Shown here: positions 12,670 to 24,760 of the stretch, one piece after another
Layout of the letters: each line of letters begins with the position of its first letter
Numbering within the stretch: position 1 is the first letter of the stretch
Assembly (NCBI GenBank): GCA_025201375.1
Contig: JAIWZP010000039.1
Location: 62,001-126,000, forward strand
Length of the DNA stretch: 64,000 nt
From: Gongronella butleri
Lineage: Eukaryota; Mucoromycota; Mucoromycetes; Mucorales; Cunninghamellaceae
Reading direction: 5' to 3'
Notes under the pieces: generated by a model
What the model saw: the letters and a program-made list of their open reading frames with translations, nothing else
What the model was told of the DNA's origin: nothing
The model's database searches: none
Made by a program: the position numbers and the translations under genes

Positions 12670-14400
12670 TAACAAATTGCACTTGTCATTTGAAAACGAA
12701 CGAGAGCGTGTTTTCAGACTGTTGTGCCTCCAGAATTTTTTTTTACAACCTGCGTGCCCGCCAATGAAAATTGCATCACGGGATGAATTACCGTATTGCC
12801 CAGTATGATACAGTATGCGGGATGCGTCCGCCCGATTTTTTTTGAACTCGAAAATGCTAAATCCCTCAGATTTGCACTTTTTTGCATTCATCTCATCATC
12901 TACATGATCGAGCCCGCTCAAAAATAGCTGCATCGCATTCAGTGCAAAATCTGCTATAAAAAAGCTTAAACTCCCAAAGCGCTACGATCACTTTTGAAAA
13001 ATTCAGGGGTCACTCAGGGGTCACACATTTCAATCCCAGAAAATGCCAAATTTGGGAAAGTTCGAACTCCGAGTGATCAATGCATCCCAAACGGGTAACC
13101 CCGACAATTTGCTATTGGCACACAAAATGCCAGGTTGCCTCAACAACTTAGGAAAAATGTCCAAAGAATGACGCATGAACGGCGATCGACTGAGAAAAGT
13201 GCCTACTTTGGCCAAGATTTTTTTTACAAAAATTTAAGGTTTGACGCTTCCAAATTTAGGTGCGTAAATTGCATGGAATTTTTTTTACTGTATTTTTTTT
13301 GCGGGTTTTTGTGCGTTGTAGTAGAAATATGGGCTGCAAGCTGGTGAAATGACCGATGCAAAAAGTTAAAACCCAAGCTAGCGCCCTGCAAGTCATCCCA
13401 TTAGATGCTTTGATTCCCTGTTCTTTATTAAATATGAACTAAAAATCGGGAATTGACTAGACAGTTGTTGAGCAAATCGCCATTGAATTTTTTGTTGAAA
13501 AAGTGTATTTCCTCGACCAGTTTTGATCAGATCGCCGTGAAACTTGTTCCATTCGGTGGAGATTCAGCAGCGGCATTTGACACGTTAAAAGCATTGTTGG
13601 TTATTTTTCCAGTTGTCGAGAAAAGCAAGTTTGAAAATTGATCCAACGTTTGATCGACTTTTGCAAGCGGGCAAAGTTCATCCATCGGGCAAGTAAACAA
13701 TCAGGAAATGACATCCGAGTGTGTCTCTTTCGATCGGTGCCATTTCACCGCGATCCACAAAATATTTTGAGAGACTCGTGCCAGATTTGTGGAAATGTCA
13801 GAATTTGGATTCATCTGCACAATGACTCGGTCGATTCCAGGTTTGAGCGGTTTTTCAAAAGGAGTCGCGTCGGTAAAACAGTAAATGTGTAGATTTTGAG
13901 CCACCCAAGCTTGATGATTTGTGGCATTTAATTCTGCATTTGTATCATAAAAATGTCGAGATTTCGAATTCATCTGCAAAACGATCCAGTCAATCTTGGG
14001 GTTTCATGTTGTGTTGTTGAATAAGGCGCGGCGAAATAGTCAAAGGGCAAAGGTTGGGAGGCAATCGATTCATGATTTGTGTTGGTCATCCATGGATTTG
14101 TGTCAATTCTTGAAAACGGCGCATGCCACGAAAGCGGCCCGATCAACATCTGGTTTTTTTAATTTTTTTCAAAGAGAGACGCTGAAAAAGCCAAATGGCA
14201 AAGTTTGGCGATGATCGAATCATGATTTTACCGCGAAATGAATTTTACAAAAACGCGCTACAGCCAAACTTTCAGCAATGCCGTGCTTCCCGACAAACCA
14301 CATGATTGACCTTTGGATTTTTATTTTTTTCTGAGAAGAGAGGAGCAACATCCACTACATGTAAAAGTTTCGTGGAGCTGCGATGAGTCCTTGGTGACGA
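12670..14400 (+). repeat. Dispersed repeat R2, copy A (longest uninterrupted)
   Basis: Aligns with 42655-42975 and, with one large interruption, with 57070-59260. Strong blocks are the CCGCCCGATTTTTTTTGAA region (~12830), AAAAAGCTTAAACTCCCAAA followed by GCGCTACGA (~12960), the region of TTCGAACTCCGAGTGATCAA (~13060), AACCCAAGCTAGCGC (~13370), TTTTGATCAGATCG (~13520) and TTTTTCTGAGAAGAGAGGAGC (~14325). Short open frames are not conserved between copies. It carries no recognisable transposase or reverse transcriptase. Confidence 0.65.
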
Positions 14401-15788
14401 ATTTTTTTTTTGTACGCAGATGCGAACATGGTGGCGACAGCGTCCCTCGCGCCAAGTGCGGTTGCATTGTGATATAATTGGCAAAGTTCGTATGCTGCCA
14501 TTACTTTCTAATGCGAATTCTTTCTTTTCTTTTTTGTTTTCTTGCCACAGCAGCATGCGACTGGCGCCTCTACATCACGGTCAGCGCCACATTGACCATT
14601 TCAAGCTTGACAAAGAATGCAGTAATCGCATTTGCTCTAATGGCTCTTTATTGTTCATTTCCACCAATGATCTGACTTGTTTTCCTCTTCTTTTTTTAAT
14701 TTTTACACGCGAACATTGCATAAAAATACGCTGAGATTGAAAATTTGATGTAGCATGTCGTAAAAAGAAAGAGCGCGGGGCCAATTTGCTGCGCATCTGA
14801 GATCAATGCCAATTCTGGCACGAGCGTTATGTGTTCATTTTTTTTTCATGTATTCCCAGGGGCCAATGGCAGAATAAACAGCTTTCCTAGTGCACCGTGT
14901 TCAAAATGCTGCAGCAGTCGCCCTCCTCCGATAGTGTGTTACGTATTTGGCGTTCTTTGCGTTGTTTTATCCATTTTGCATCGTTGTCGCACGCCATTGT
15001 CTCCTAGACCATTGCTCTTTTGTCGTTTTTTAATCAATTCCTCCCTTTTTGGAATATGTTCACTTGTGTGAGCAATTGGAGTTCTTGAACACACAATGCA
15101 TTTATCGTGATTTAGCTTAATTGCGAAGACTTCAGCATTTTTAAGCGTCCATGGTAATACAAGAAGTTTGCAAACACTTTGAGATTATTTTTCGGAAATC
15201 GCCTGGACTGCTCCGAGCGTGACAAAGCAACAGGTCGCTGGAGTGAGCATAAAAGAGCCATATGGTGTGTCATCGATTGACTTTAAGGTCTTTTCTCATT
15301 TTTTCAGGCAATCTGAACCCGCAGAAGCTTTGCTGTCGACTTGCAGGGGGAATAATCAATGAGATGGCATCATTGTTTGGTAGATAAGCGAGGACCTGAT
15401 GCGTGTGTCGATCAGGCCAATGGGAAATCACGCGCCGTCCTGCATGAATGGGCCCGATTTTTTATATGTTGTGGGAACGAGCACGCGCGTTGCCTTTATG
15501 CATGAACGTGTTGGTGAGCGGGTACGCGTTGCACGCACATTTTCGTGTGGGATCATGCATTGCGGGTGGATGTGGTACAGAGAGGAGGTCCCCATTAAAT
15601 GAGGAGCCCTGTGTGACCATGGCAATTGATGCTTGGCTTTTTTTTTTCCATGCGAAAAAGGGATAAATGGCGGGGTCCATGTTCGCATTTTTTTTTTTTT
15701 CAAGTCTTTTTCACGCCTTGCTCTCTTTCTTGTCGTTTTCCCCTCGTTTTGTATTGATGTCCTTTGTGTTTGCTTTGACTTTCTGATC
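14401..15788. other. Intergenic, no supported gene
   Basis: Short frames only. One, 14478-14675 plus, encodes 65 hydrophobic residues after an acceptor-like TTGCCACAG, but it has no recognised family and no partner exon. A pyrimidine-rich leader at 15690-15788 (many T/C runs) directly precedes the next gene and is probably its promoter and 5' UTR. Confidence 0.5.
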
Positions 15789-17586
15789 ATGTCGCAAGTG
15801 TACACGTCGTCTGTGCCGCCCACGCCAGGCACGCCTCCTCCACCTCCTTATTCGCCGCCGAGCGTGGCTCCTCGCAGCCAGGTACGTGTTTTTTTTCGTT
15901 TTTTTTTTTTTTTTTTTGTTCGTTTATGCTCATCGCAGGTGCTTTGTGTAGGTGCCTTTTGCCGACTTTTCCAAGTTTGACCTGCAGCTGTGGAGCACGT
16001 GTGGGACGGCGCACCATGCTTATCACACTGCGTGTCGAATTGGGCGATTTGTTCTTTTAGGAACGAGTGTCGGTGAAGTGCAGGCGCTGGACACGGAGCA
16101 AGGTGCGCTTGCGCCAAGACCGATTCTTTGGCAGACGGCGCGACAGCTTGTGGTGCTGGGCACCAGCCAATTGTTGCTTGTTCTGCCGGAACGCACGCGT
16201 AAAGTGCGGTGTTACTCGTTGTCTGCAATCATGCGCCTGTGCTATGGTGTGTTTGGCGTGCCCTGGACAAAGGAGCTCGATGATCAATACCCGCTGCCAC
16301 CCCTTGCTGCTTGGCTAGCATCCTCATCCTCATCTTCATCGTCATCTGCCTCAATATCGTCAATGTCAGCCGCGTCCACGTCGTTTTCCACCTCATCGCC
16401 GCCCATGCAGCCAATACCATATGTGCCGGACGCGTCTGTCAAGTTGGCGACGCGCAATTTGAACCGCAAATTGCTTGTATGGGGCGGCAAGGCGATTCCA
16501 TTGCAAGATTATTGCTATAAATTGGCCAATACCAAGGATGGGCTGTCTTTGCATACGTATCAGACCTCGGCGTACCTATTTGTGGCGACATTGCACCCGA
16601 ATAAGATTGAATTGTGGCAGTGCCACGTGAAATCGGAAGATGCGCTGATGCCGCCGCTGCTTTTACCCCTCAAAGCGTTCTGGATTCCCGCCGAGGCTCA
16701 CACCATCTCTTTTGCCGACGACCGCGCCACACTCAAGCACATTATTACCGTTTTTACCACGGGAGCAGCCATGATCACCCTGCGCACAAGCAAAGTGGAG
16801 GCGATTCCCATTGACCAGCAATTGGTTCAGCTATACCAGCAGACAATCCGCTCGCATCGCAATGCAAAAAATGCCGCTAGCACCGCATTGCCCCCCTCCT
16901 CCGGTTCTTTGAGCATGTCAGCCACACAACAAGCTTCAATGGCACCATCTGTATCATCGTCAGCAGCAGCATCCGCGTCAATTCCTCCCGCAACAACCGC
17001 GGCATCGTCTGTACCAGCATCAAATGCGTCTACACCAGGTTCTTCCGACGCTGCTGCATCATCTCGTCGGTTCCACCGGCCACCACAACTCGCATCAGCC
17101 TTTGGATCGTCCGCGCCATCGCTGCCATGGACGTCGCTCGTGCAATTGCCGTGTTACCCGGACCAATTGCCCGGTTTGACCACCAAATTCACACTGCCGC
17201 CGTCGTACAATGCCGTGATCCAGCATACCCCTTACCAGCCTTTTGATCCGGTGGCAATTCCGAGCAATGTGGCGCCGCAGCTGTTTCTCGCAACCTTTGG
17301 CAAGTACAGCATGGTGATTGACTCGACGGGTGCTCTATTCTCGACGCAGGTGTATCGCTGGCACGAAACACTCGTCCATGTCGCCTTTGTCCAAGCCGGC
17401 GATCAGCAATGGTACATGGTCGGCTTTGGCAAGACGTCTGTCACCCTGATGCACCTCCTTTCTGCTCAATCGCACCGCCTCATGAATGAACTTCCTGTGC
17501 GCTTCCTAGGCCAACATGACGCCACAGTATTTTGGTCGTGCCAACACGACAAGCTCCATCAAGTGTATTATTTGTATCTCAACTAG
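15789..17586 (+). CDS. CNH (citron-homology) domain protein without kinase or GEF part
   Basis: Two exons, 15789-15881 and 15952-17586, give 575 residues. Exon 1 encodes a Pro-rich leader. The rest looks like one CNH beta-propeller: ACRIGRFVLLGTSVGEVQAL, then LVVLGTSQLLLVL, VRCYSLSAI, a Ser-rich insert at ~150-185, TSAYLFVATLHPNKIELWQC, a second low-complexity insert at ~335-405, and the characteristic end VRFLGQHDATVFWSC...VYYLYL. CNH domains usually follow Ste20-like kinase or RhoGEF modules (ROM2) or occur in Vps39; none of these partners is present here. The acceptor at 15950-15951 is required, because the earlier CAG at ~15938 leads to a stop. It probably binds small GTPases or scaffolds. 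Confidence 0.65.
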
Positions 17587-17739
17587 ATCAACATAAAAAA
17601 AACAATGCGTATATACAAATTGGGGGTACCAAGGAGCAGAAAGAGCAATGAAAGAACAAGAAAGGAGCAAGAAAGGAGCAAGAAAGAGCACAGAAAGAGA
17701 CAAAAAGATATGATTTCTACAAAACTTGAGCGCGTTTGT

Positions 17740-19508
17740 CTAGTTCAATCTGCCAAAAAAAAAAAAAGAGCAAGGGGTAAGATGCGGGCATTCAAAAGTC
17801 GTGACGCGACACGTCGCTGATTTGGGGCGCCTGACTTACGTTTTGCGGCACCTCTTGCTTCCGCAATGGCACGGAATCTTTTCATCTTCCAATGGAAACT
17901 TGTAATCGTACGAAAGCTCCTCGCCCACTTCAATGTCGCGCTTGGCGTACAAGACAATGCGCTTGGTCTTGTCAATCTTGATGATGCGCGTCCCACAGTT
18001 GGGCTAACAAAAAAAAAAAGATGAAAAAAGACGCGAAAAAAAAAGATGACGCAGGTTTCGAATTCCCTCCATTTTGTCCTTACGGTGCAGCTGTGGTTGA
18101 TGTAGCGTGCGAGATTGCCCTGGACGGTGGCGTCAACGACCATGTCATCGTCGACGCGGAAGAGGTAGCTGCTGCCGATGCCGCTGTGCTCGTAGGCTGC
18201 CTCGCGGTGGTTGGCGACCTGCTGTCGAATCTTGACCCCGAGGTATTCAATGACAAATTCATGCGCCTGGATGGGCTCCATGGTGAAGACGCCCCATGCG
18301 TGGATGGGCGACCGCGCAAACATGAGGCGTTTCTGGTGCTGCTGCAGGTGCTGGTATCGGATGGAGTCTGAGGTATATTTCCATTGCGCCACAGTGGCCG
18401 CCAACAATGACGTGCTGCTAGCGCTGTTGCTCGTGCTGATAATGCTTGTCGTCGAATTGCCCTTTTTGGTCGAATTGGCCTTTTTTGTCGCATTTCTCTT
18501 GTTGCTGCTGCTGCTTGTAGGCGCAAGCTCGGAAGGTGCTGCACCTGAAGTCGGTAAATTTGGTGCGGTCGTGGAGGAGGATGCTGTGGATGTCGATGTC
18601 GATGGTGTGGGAGTCGACGAGGGCAAAGACAAGGGCAAAAGTGATGCAGGCTGTGGTGCTTGTTTTTTTTGCGCGACGCGTTTGCGTGGCAATGGGTGTT
18701 GTGGCAGTGGTTCATCCGCGTAAGGATAGGGGAGACGATATTCACCTGCATCCTTTGGTTTATGCGTCATGACACGCGTGCGAGCGCTTGAGCAATGGCG
18801 CACGACGCGATCTTGTTGGTAAATTGGAGGCGTGGGCGCGTCGAAAAGCAGGCGACACATGAAATAGAGATCCTCGGCATCGTCAATGGTTGCAAAGGGG
18901 TCGTGCGCGGGCAAAAGAGTATGTACTATGTCTTTTGGTGTGTTTTCCTCTTGGTCGTCAGAGTCGTCGGGGCATAATAGCTCTTCGACAGTATATTCGC
19001 GCGGCGGCGGTCGCACGGGGCTGGGAGGCGGCTCGTACACATCGTCGTCCACAGCGTTTTGCCTCCGTGGCGGCTCTTTTTCGCATTTCACCAAATCAAT
19101 GCCTTCCTGATCATCCTCATTCGCGTGCTTGGTGGGCGGCGGCGTGATCATGGCAGCCGCTGCTGCGTCATGTACGATTGCGTGCTGTGTTGGCTTCATT
19201 TGGTGCAGGGCGGACGGACACGTTAGCAGGACTGGGCTGGGTTCCGGTGGCGTGACATTGGCCTGGACTTGCACGAGAGGCGCCTTTGGCTGTGCCTTCT
19301 TCTTTTTCTTGGGCGGCGCCTTGACAGGCTGCTCATCGGTCGTCGACTGGGGCGACGGCGGCAAAACCGCGCCTTGCCCGCTCATGGGCAGCGTCAGGAG
19401 CAACACCGGCGAATACGGCAGTGGCCGCTGCCGTACCACAGAGATATCCATGATACTCATATACGGCGCAAGATCAGGGTAACGAGCAGGAAAACTAGGA
19501 GGCGGCAT
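17740..19508 (-). CDS. SET1: Set1-type histone H3 lysine-4 methyltransferase
   Basis: Three exons, 19508-18084, 18003-17840 and a 10-base last exon 17749-17740, give 532 residues. The N-terminal two thirds are Pro/Ser-rich with a Lys-rich patch and acidic stretches. From ~385 comes a short N-SET-like piece, then the SET domain: [48 protein letters not shown] at ~464-474, YDYKFPLED at ~507-515, and the post-[11 protein letters not shown]. The last exon supplies T-L-N-stop, restoring the L-N end typical of Set1; reading through the donor would end the protein three residues short. Set1 is the COMPASS catalytic subunit. No RRM is visible, and upstream exons may have been missed. Confidence 0.9.
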
Positions 19509-21671
19509 CGCTTTCAGACCATCGATTCAACCAAAAGGGACAAACGGGACAATGAGAACAAAGCAGAAAACGAATGAAAAGAAAATATAAAATAGGGGAG
19601 GTTTTTTTTTTTTTTTTTTCAATCACGCCTTGCGTCGCACATGGCCCTATTTTTTTTTGCGCTCGTCTGCCCAATTCATGTCGTGCATTTGCATGATTTT
19701 TTTGCTTTGTTTCCAAGCGTGGAAAAGTGCCTCTTTTCATTTGCCCAGCCCGCGCTGTCGACCATGGCCATCGTCTGGTTCAGCTCGTACCTTAGTCTCG
19801 TGAGGTCCAATTGCTTACTAAAATCTATTAGCCTTACAAAAAAATTCCCTAGACACGGAAATTCTTGTCTGCTCGTTCTTTTACTTTTATATGAGCCGCA
19901 TTTGCTTGGCCAAACGGCAGACGCGATCATTTGCGTAGACAACAGATGTTGGGGCGGCCATTTTTGGAAGGAGCTCAATGCAATTTGCAGTGCCAAAAAT
20001 CGGGGCACGCTGGCACATGCTTGTTTTGTCGTTTTTTTTTTTTGTGCCTTGATTTTTTTTTTTTTTTTTTTTTTTTGGATGGACTACTTTCATAAGGCCA
20101 CATCTGTAATTTAACAGCCACTTGCATGTGCACTTTTTGCCATTGATCAAACAGAATTTCATGCCAAAAAAGCTGCATGCGCTACAATCCGCCCACAAAG
20201 AATACACAATCGTATTGCGAATACGTGTCAGTAATTGCGGTACAATAGGTACTGTACACGCCTTGTTGTTGAAATGGGCCCACCCGGCCCTGTGATGATT
20301 AGATTGTCTCCATTTCAACAAATTTTCTCTTTTCTGAAATTGTTCAGCAAAAAGGTCCTGATTTTCACCCAAAATGCATTTCCTCGAGACCGAATGATCC
20401 AAAGTCATTGGAACCGCAAGTCGACTTTCCACTGGTCTAATTTTGGAACCATGCGGTCTGGCTCATCGAAAGAAACGCGTAAAATATCGTTTGGCACTGG
20501 CTTTCACGTCTCTCGAGCAACACGATTCTCGAAATTTCTCAAGACTGAGTGATCATTTGAGTCGCGAAAAAAAAACTGACACCATTGGAGACTTGCGATT
20601 ACAGTACCATCAACTGGTTCAAACTTGGGACCAGAATACCAGATGAGCAAGTTTCTGAGGGAGCGAGTGCCAGTTACATGGGCGTAAAGGAGGTAAAATC
20701 ACGACCATTTGTACCTCGGTAGCGGTTCAACGCATCGATGCGCGAGTCACCTCCAATGAATCAGCAGCCAAGCGTGATAAAAGTGCTGTGGTGTGGAGAG
20801 AACGCGTTGAGGTTTAATTTCGGCGATTTGGTATGAAATGACTCTGAAAACTCGCATTTTGGATTATGTTTTGGCAGAAAGGATGTTGGCTCGACTCTGC
20901 CTGGTGCCTGCCTGTCCATACAGTATTCGTGAATTTGAGCCTCATCTACTGTAGCTCTGTAGGTACATACATACAGTACAAGCATGAAAAAATTAGTCAG
21001 CATCATCTCAACAAGCAAGTACCCGAGAAAATGCACAAAAACACGATTTTCATTCGTTTTCGATTTTTGCCCACAAATAATACAGTAAAGCTTATCAAAG
21101 ACCTCTACTTCCAAGGAAGACATCTAGTTCTCAAACATTGTATACTGTTTTTAATGCCCATGAAGATAAACCGGTCCAAATTTGACATTGGCTGAATTAT
21201 TGCAACGCGAGCAATCTCGAATTTGGACATTTTATCTTTTTTTTTTTTTTTTTTGCCTTGCTCATTTTTGATTTTGCTTCCAATTCACTGGGGATGTTTT
21301 GTGTCTGCGATTGTCGCGTGCTGCGCAATAAAAGCGGTGATCGATCAGGCGCATGCTGAGAAAATTGCACCATTGAAGTTTTACAACGTCCGGTCATGAA
21401 ATGGGGCACATGTGGACTCTGTGTTCTTTGCATTTGCAATGGATTAGATGCACCGGGCGCGATCAGCGCTAATATCCACCATCAGCTGAGCTGCAATGGC
21501 ACACAATTGGCAGCGTTCAGGCACCGAAAAGAAGACAAAAACAGCTTGTGGAAGCTTTGATGGCTGTTGCTTTATGATACCAGCAAAATCGATTTTTTTT
21601 TGAAAGAAACATGGGACAATTTATTTTATATTTACACTATGATTGTTTTTTTTTCCTGCAGGCAATGCGAC
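19509..21671. other. Gene-free interval between two minus-strand genes
   Basis: About 2.1 kb with no convincing gene. It holds long T runs (19596-19619, 20049-20076, 21237-21254) and several TACTGTA/TACAGTA motifs at 20900-21150. A stretch near 20510-20570 resembles the TTTCGAACTCCGAGTGATCA block of R2 only weakly. The part next to 19508 would contain the SET1 promoter and possibly missed 5' exons. Confidence 0.45.
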
Positions 21672-23464
21672 TTAAAGGCGGGAGATCAATTGGATTTTGA
21701 CAGACTTGATGTTGGAGTACTCCTTGAGGGAATCCAAGCCCAATTCCTTGCCAAAGCCGGACTGCTTGTAGCCACCGAAGGGTGTGGACTGATCAAAGAC
21801 ATCGTAGCAGTTGACCCAGATGGTGCCGGCTTCGATGGCGTTGGAGACGATGATGCCGGTGTCAATGTCGCTGGTGTAGACACCGCCGGCCAAGCCGTAC
21901 TCGCTGTCGTTGGCGATCTCAATGGCTTCGTCGATGGTCTTGAAGGTAGTGATGGCGACGACGGGGCCAAAGATTTCCTCGCGCATGACGCGCATGTTGT
22001 TGTTGCAGTTGATGAGGACAGTGGGTTCGACAAAGTAGCCCTTGGTGCCGACGCGCTTGCCGCCATAGGCGACGGTGGCGCCCTCCTTCTTGCCAATTTC
22101 GATGTAATCGAGAATCTTGTCGAATTGAGCCTTGTTGATCTGGGGGCCCTGGGAGACCTCGGGGTCAAAGGGATCGCCGACCTTGATCTTCTTGGCCTCG
22201 GCCACAAAGAGCTTGACGAATTCGTCGTGGACGGATTCGTGGACCAAGATGCGCGAGCCAGCGTTGCAGCTTTGGCCGTGGTTGTTGAAGATACCGCCGC
22301 AAGCCCAGCGAGCAGCGTTGGCGAGATCGGCATCGGCGCACACAATCTGCGCAGACTTGCCGCCCAACTCCAATTGCACCTTCTTGAGGTTGCTCTTGGC
22401 CGAGCCGTCCATGACACGGCGACCGGTCAAGGTGGAGCCGGTGAAAGCCATCTTCTTGACCATGGGGTGGCCCGTCAAGGCAGAGCCAGTGGGCGCACCA
22501 TAGCCGGTGATGATGTTGACGACACCAGGAGGGAAGCCAGCCTCGACAATCAGCTCAGCAACCTTGAGCATGGCCAAGGGAGTGACCTCGCTGGTCTTGA
22601 GCACGACTAACAAAAAAAAAAAAAAAGGGGTCAGCAACAAGGACCATTGTGCACCCAATCTCCTCTTTCTCACGCAGAGCGCGGACCCCCCTTTTGCAAT
22701 TCTTGGAGTTGTGTGTCACTTACTGGTGTTACCAGCGGCCAAAGCGGGGGCCAGCTTCCAGGCGGGCATCATGACGCTGTAGTTCCAGGGAGTGATGGCG
22801 GCAACAACACCAATGGGCTCGTGGCGGGTGTAGCACAGCTTGTCATAGGTGGTCTCAATGGTCTGGCCAGTGATCTTGTCAGCATAGCCGGCAAAGTAGC
22901 TAAAAAGTGCGAAAAAGAGAAAAAAGAGATCAGCACGGGTCATAAACCCCACGAAAAAAAAAATGCGCGTCAAATCTTACCGGAAGCAGCCAATGGAGCC
23001 CTCCATGTCCTCATCACGGGCAACGGTGAATGCCTTGCCGTTGTCCAAGGCCTCCAAGGTGGCCAATTCTTCAATGTCGCGCTCCATGAGGTCAGCGAGC
23101 TTGTTAAGGAGGCGGCCACGGTCGGCGGCAGCGACCTTCTTCCACTCAGAGTGGAAAGCATTGTGGGCAGCCTGGACAGCAGCATCGACATCCTCCTCGC
23201 TGGCACTGTGCACCTTGCAGATCACCTCCTCGGTGACGGGGTTGATGGTCTCAATCAAGGGGCCACGACCAGCGACAAACTTGTTGTTGATGAAGAGGTG
23301 GGTATGGACTGTCACGAGAAAAAAAAAGATGCATGAGCGCCTCATTTTTTTTTCTTTTGACACCCTCTTTCTCCCTCTTTTTTTCTTCTTCTCGTTTTTC
23401 TCTATGTAGTCTTACCATTGACGGACTTGCCGTTGGACAACTTGACGCTTTGGATATCAGCCAT
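21672..23464 (-). CDS. NAD(P)-dependent aldehyde dehydrogenase (ALDH1/2-like)
   Basis: Four exons, 23464-23416, 23308-22981, 22899-22724 and 22606-21672, give 495 residues. Every splice junction restores family sequence. The enzyme oxidises aldehydes to acids. Seen: [22 protein letters not shown], the general base in LELGGKSA (Glu264), the nucleotide-binding FTGST, the nucleophile in [11 protein letters not shown] (Cys298), EEIFGPV, and the substrate-site end [13 protein letters not shown]. There is no obvious mitochondrial presequence, so it is probably cytosolic. Ser precedes the nucleophile, where Val or Cys is common. The start is the first ATG after a purine-rich leader. It is divergent from the gene at 24192 across ~730 bases. 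Confidence 0.95.
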
Positions 23465-24191
23465 GATAATTAAACTTGATAAGAGGGGAAAGAACAAAGA
23501 AAAAAGAAGAAACAAGAGAGAATGAAAGAAAAAAAAGCGCAGGCCTTTTAAGTTGGAAGGGTCATTCCCTTTTTTAGAATTCATGCGGGATCTTTGACTA
23601 ATCGCCAGCGTGGGACACCCACCTTTGTGACAAATGTGATCAGGGCCGCCTCCCTCATTGACAATTGCACCTAGCCGTGGCTCGAATCGCGCTCCCACGG
23701 TAGGCGTCCTTTTTTTTTTTTTTTTGTACAGGAGATAAACAATCTTTTTTTGATTTTGTGCTTGTGTGCGTCGCGTGATAAGCCTTGTTTCCGTATACAA
23801 CAAGCGGATGCCTGCCCGATCTATCCGTGGAAACAAAATTGTAGACGCGAGCCCGCTAAAAAATCCATGCCAACTCACGCACACCATTGCCCAAAAAAGG
23901 ATCGGTGAAATCTCGCGCCCGGCTCGCATTGGTCGTTGGCCGTCTTGTTTGGTCATGATTGGATCCGCAACTTTGAAATGATGACATGCCCCCCCTCTTT
24001 TGATTTTTCCCCGCGGCGCATGCCCCGCCGGGCTTCATGAAACGCCATTTGCGAGGGGCGCGAGCCTAATGAAAAGCACTGGGCAGCTATACCTTAAAAA
24101 AGAGGAAAGCGAGGGAAAAACAAATCAAGGTCCGCTCTCCATTTGCGTTTTTTTTCGCTTCACTCTTTTTCCATTTTGTTTATTTTGAGCA
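23465..24191. promoter_or_regulatory. Shared divergent promoter region, ALDH and release-factor gene
   Basis: No gene is visible. Minus-strand purine runs before 23464 and plus-strand T/C runs before 24192 look like 5' leaders. CCAAT-like words (ATTGG on either strand) occur at ~23928 and ~23952. Confidence 0.35.
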
Positions 24192-24760
24192 ATGCTGCGG
24201 CATTTGGGAGCTCAATTGTTCGTGAGGCGAGCACCTCAGCAGGTCTTTTCGTCCCAGCGCACTGCCACGCTGCCTTTGCAACTGCACGCAGCAAAGGCAG
24301 CCACGAACTTGGCACCGAGTAGAGCGTCACTGACGACGGCAGCAGGTGCCAAACCCGTACGGCAAAAGATCGTGCTAAAGGATGACGAGCTCGTTGAAAC
24401 CTTTGTCAAAGGGTCCGGCCCGGGCGGGCAATGCATTAACAAGCGGTCAAGCTGCGTCGATCTACGACATATCCCCACAGGCATCCGAGTCCAGGTAATT
24501 TTGCTCCTTTTTCCACGCGTGGATCGCCCGTCGCTCACGTTTTTTTTAACTTCTAGTGCCAGCAGACACGCTCTTTGCAAGAGAACCGGGGGATTGCACG
24601 CAAGTTGCTTCGTGAAAAGTTGGATGAGCTTGTCAATGGGTCTCTGAGCAAAAATGCAAAAAAAGCGGCCAAAATAGCAAAAACAAAAGCGCGTCGCGCG
24701 CGACGCGCCAAGGAGAAATATGCACCCAGCGAATCTGCCGCCTCCCCGCCCTCCTCATGA
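24192..24760 (+). CDS. Mitochondrial GGQ peptidyl-tRNA hydrolase, MTRFR/Pth4-like
   Basis: Two exons, 24192-24494 and 24557-24760, give 168 residues. The N-terminus is Arg/Ala/Ser-rich without acidic residues for about 60 residues, fitting a mitochondrial presequence. The RF-1 catalytic block follows: GSGPGGQCINK with GGQ at 78-80, then LRHIPTGIRV, a CQQTRSLQENR segment formed across the splice, and a Lys/Arg-rich tail. The GGQ Gln triggers peptidyl-tRNA hydrolysis. The short length and absence of codon-recognition domains point to the C12orf65/MTRFR or ICT1 group, which rescue stalled mitoribosomes. The codon-independent role is inferred from the family. Confidence 0.88.

Noticed and set aside
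15399..15680. Overlapping short frames on both strands
   Set aside because: No family, no partner exons, no conserved start context.
18021..18751. Long frames antisense to SET1
   Set aside because: They arise from the G+C-rich Ser/Pro coding region; SET motifs settle the strand.
21567..22610. 347-codon plus-strand frame across aldehyde dehydrogenase
   Set aside because: Antisense shadow of a clear, conserved gene with consistent exons on the other strand.
23640..23712. tRNA-like 3' end (GGCTCGAATCGC followed by a T run)
   Set aside because: No cloverleaf can be drawn: T-stem does not pair, no A box, acceptor mismatch.
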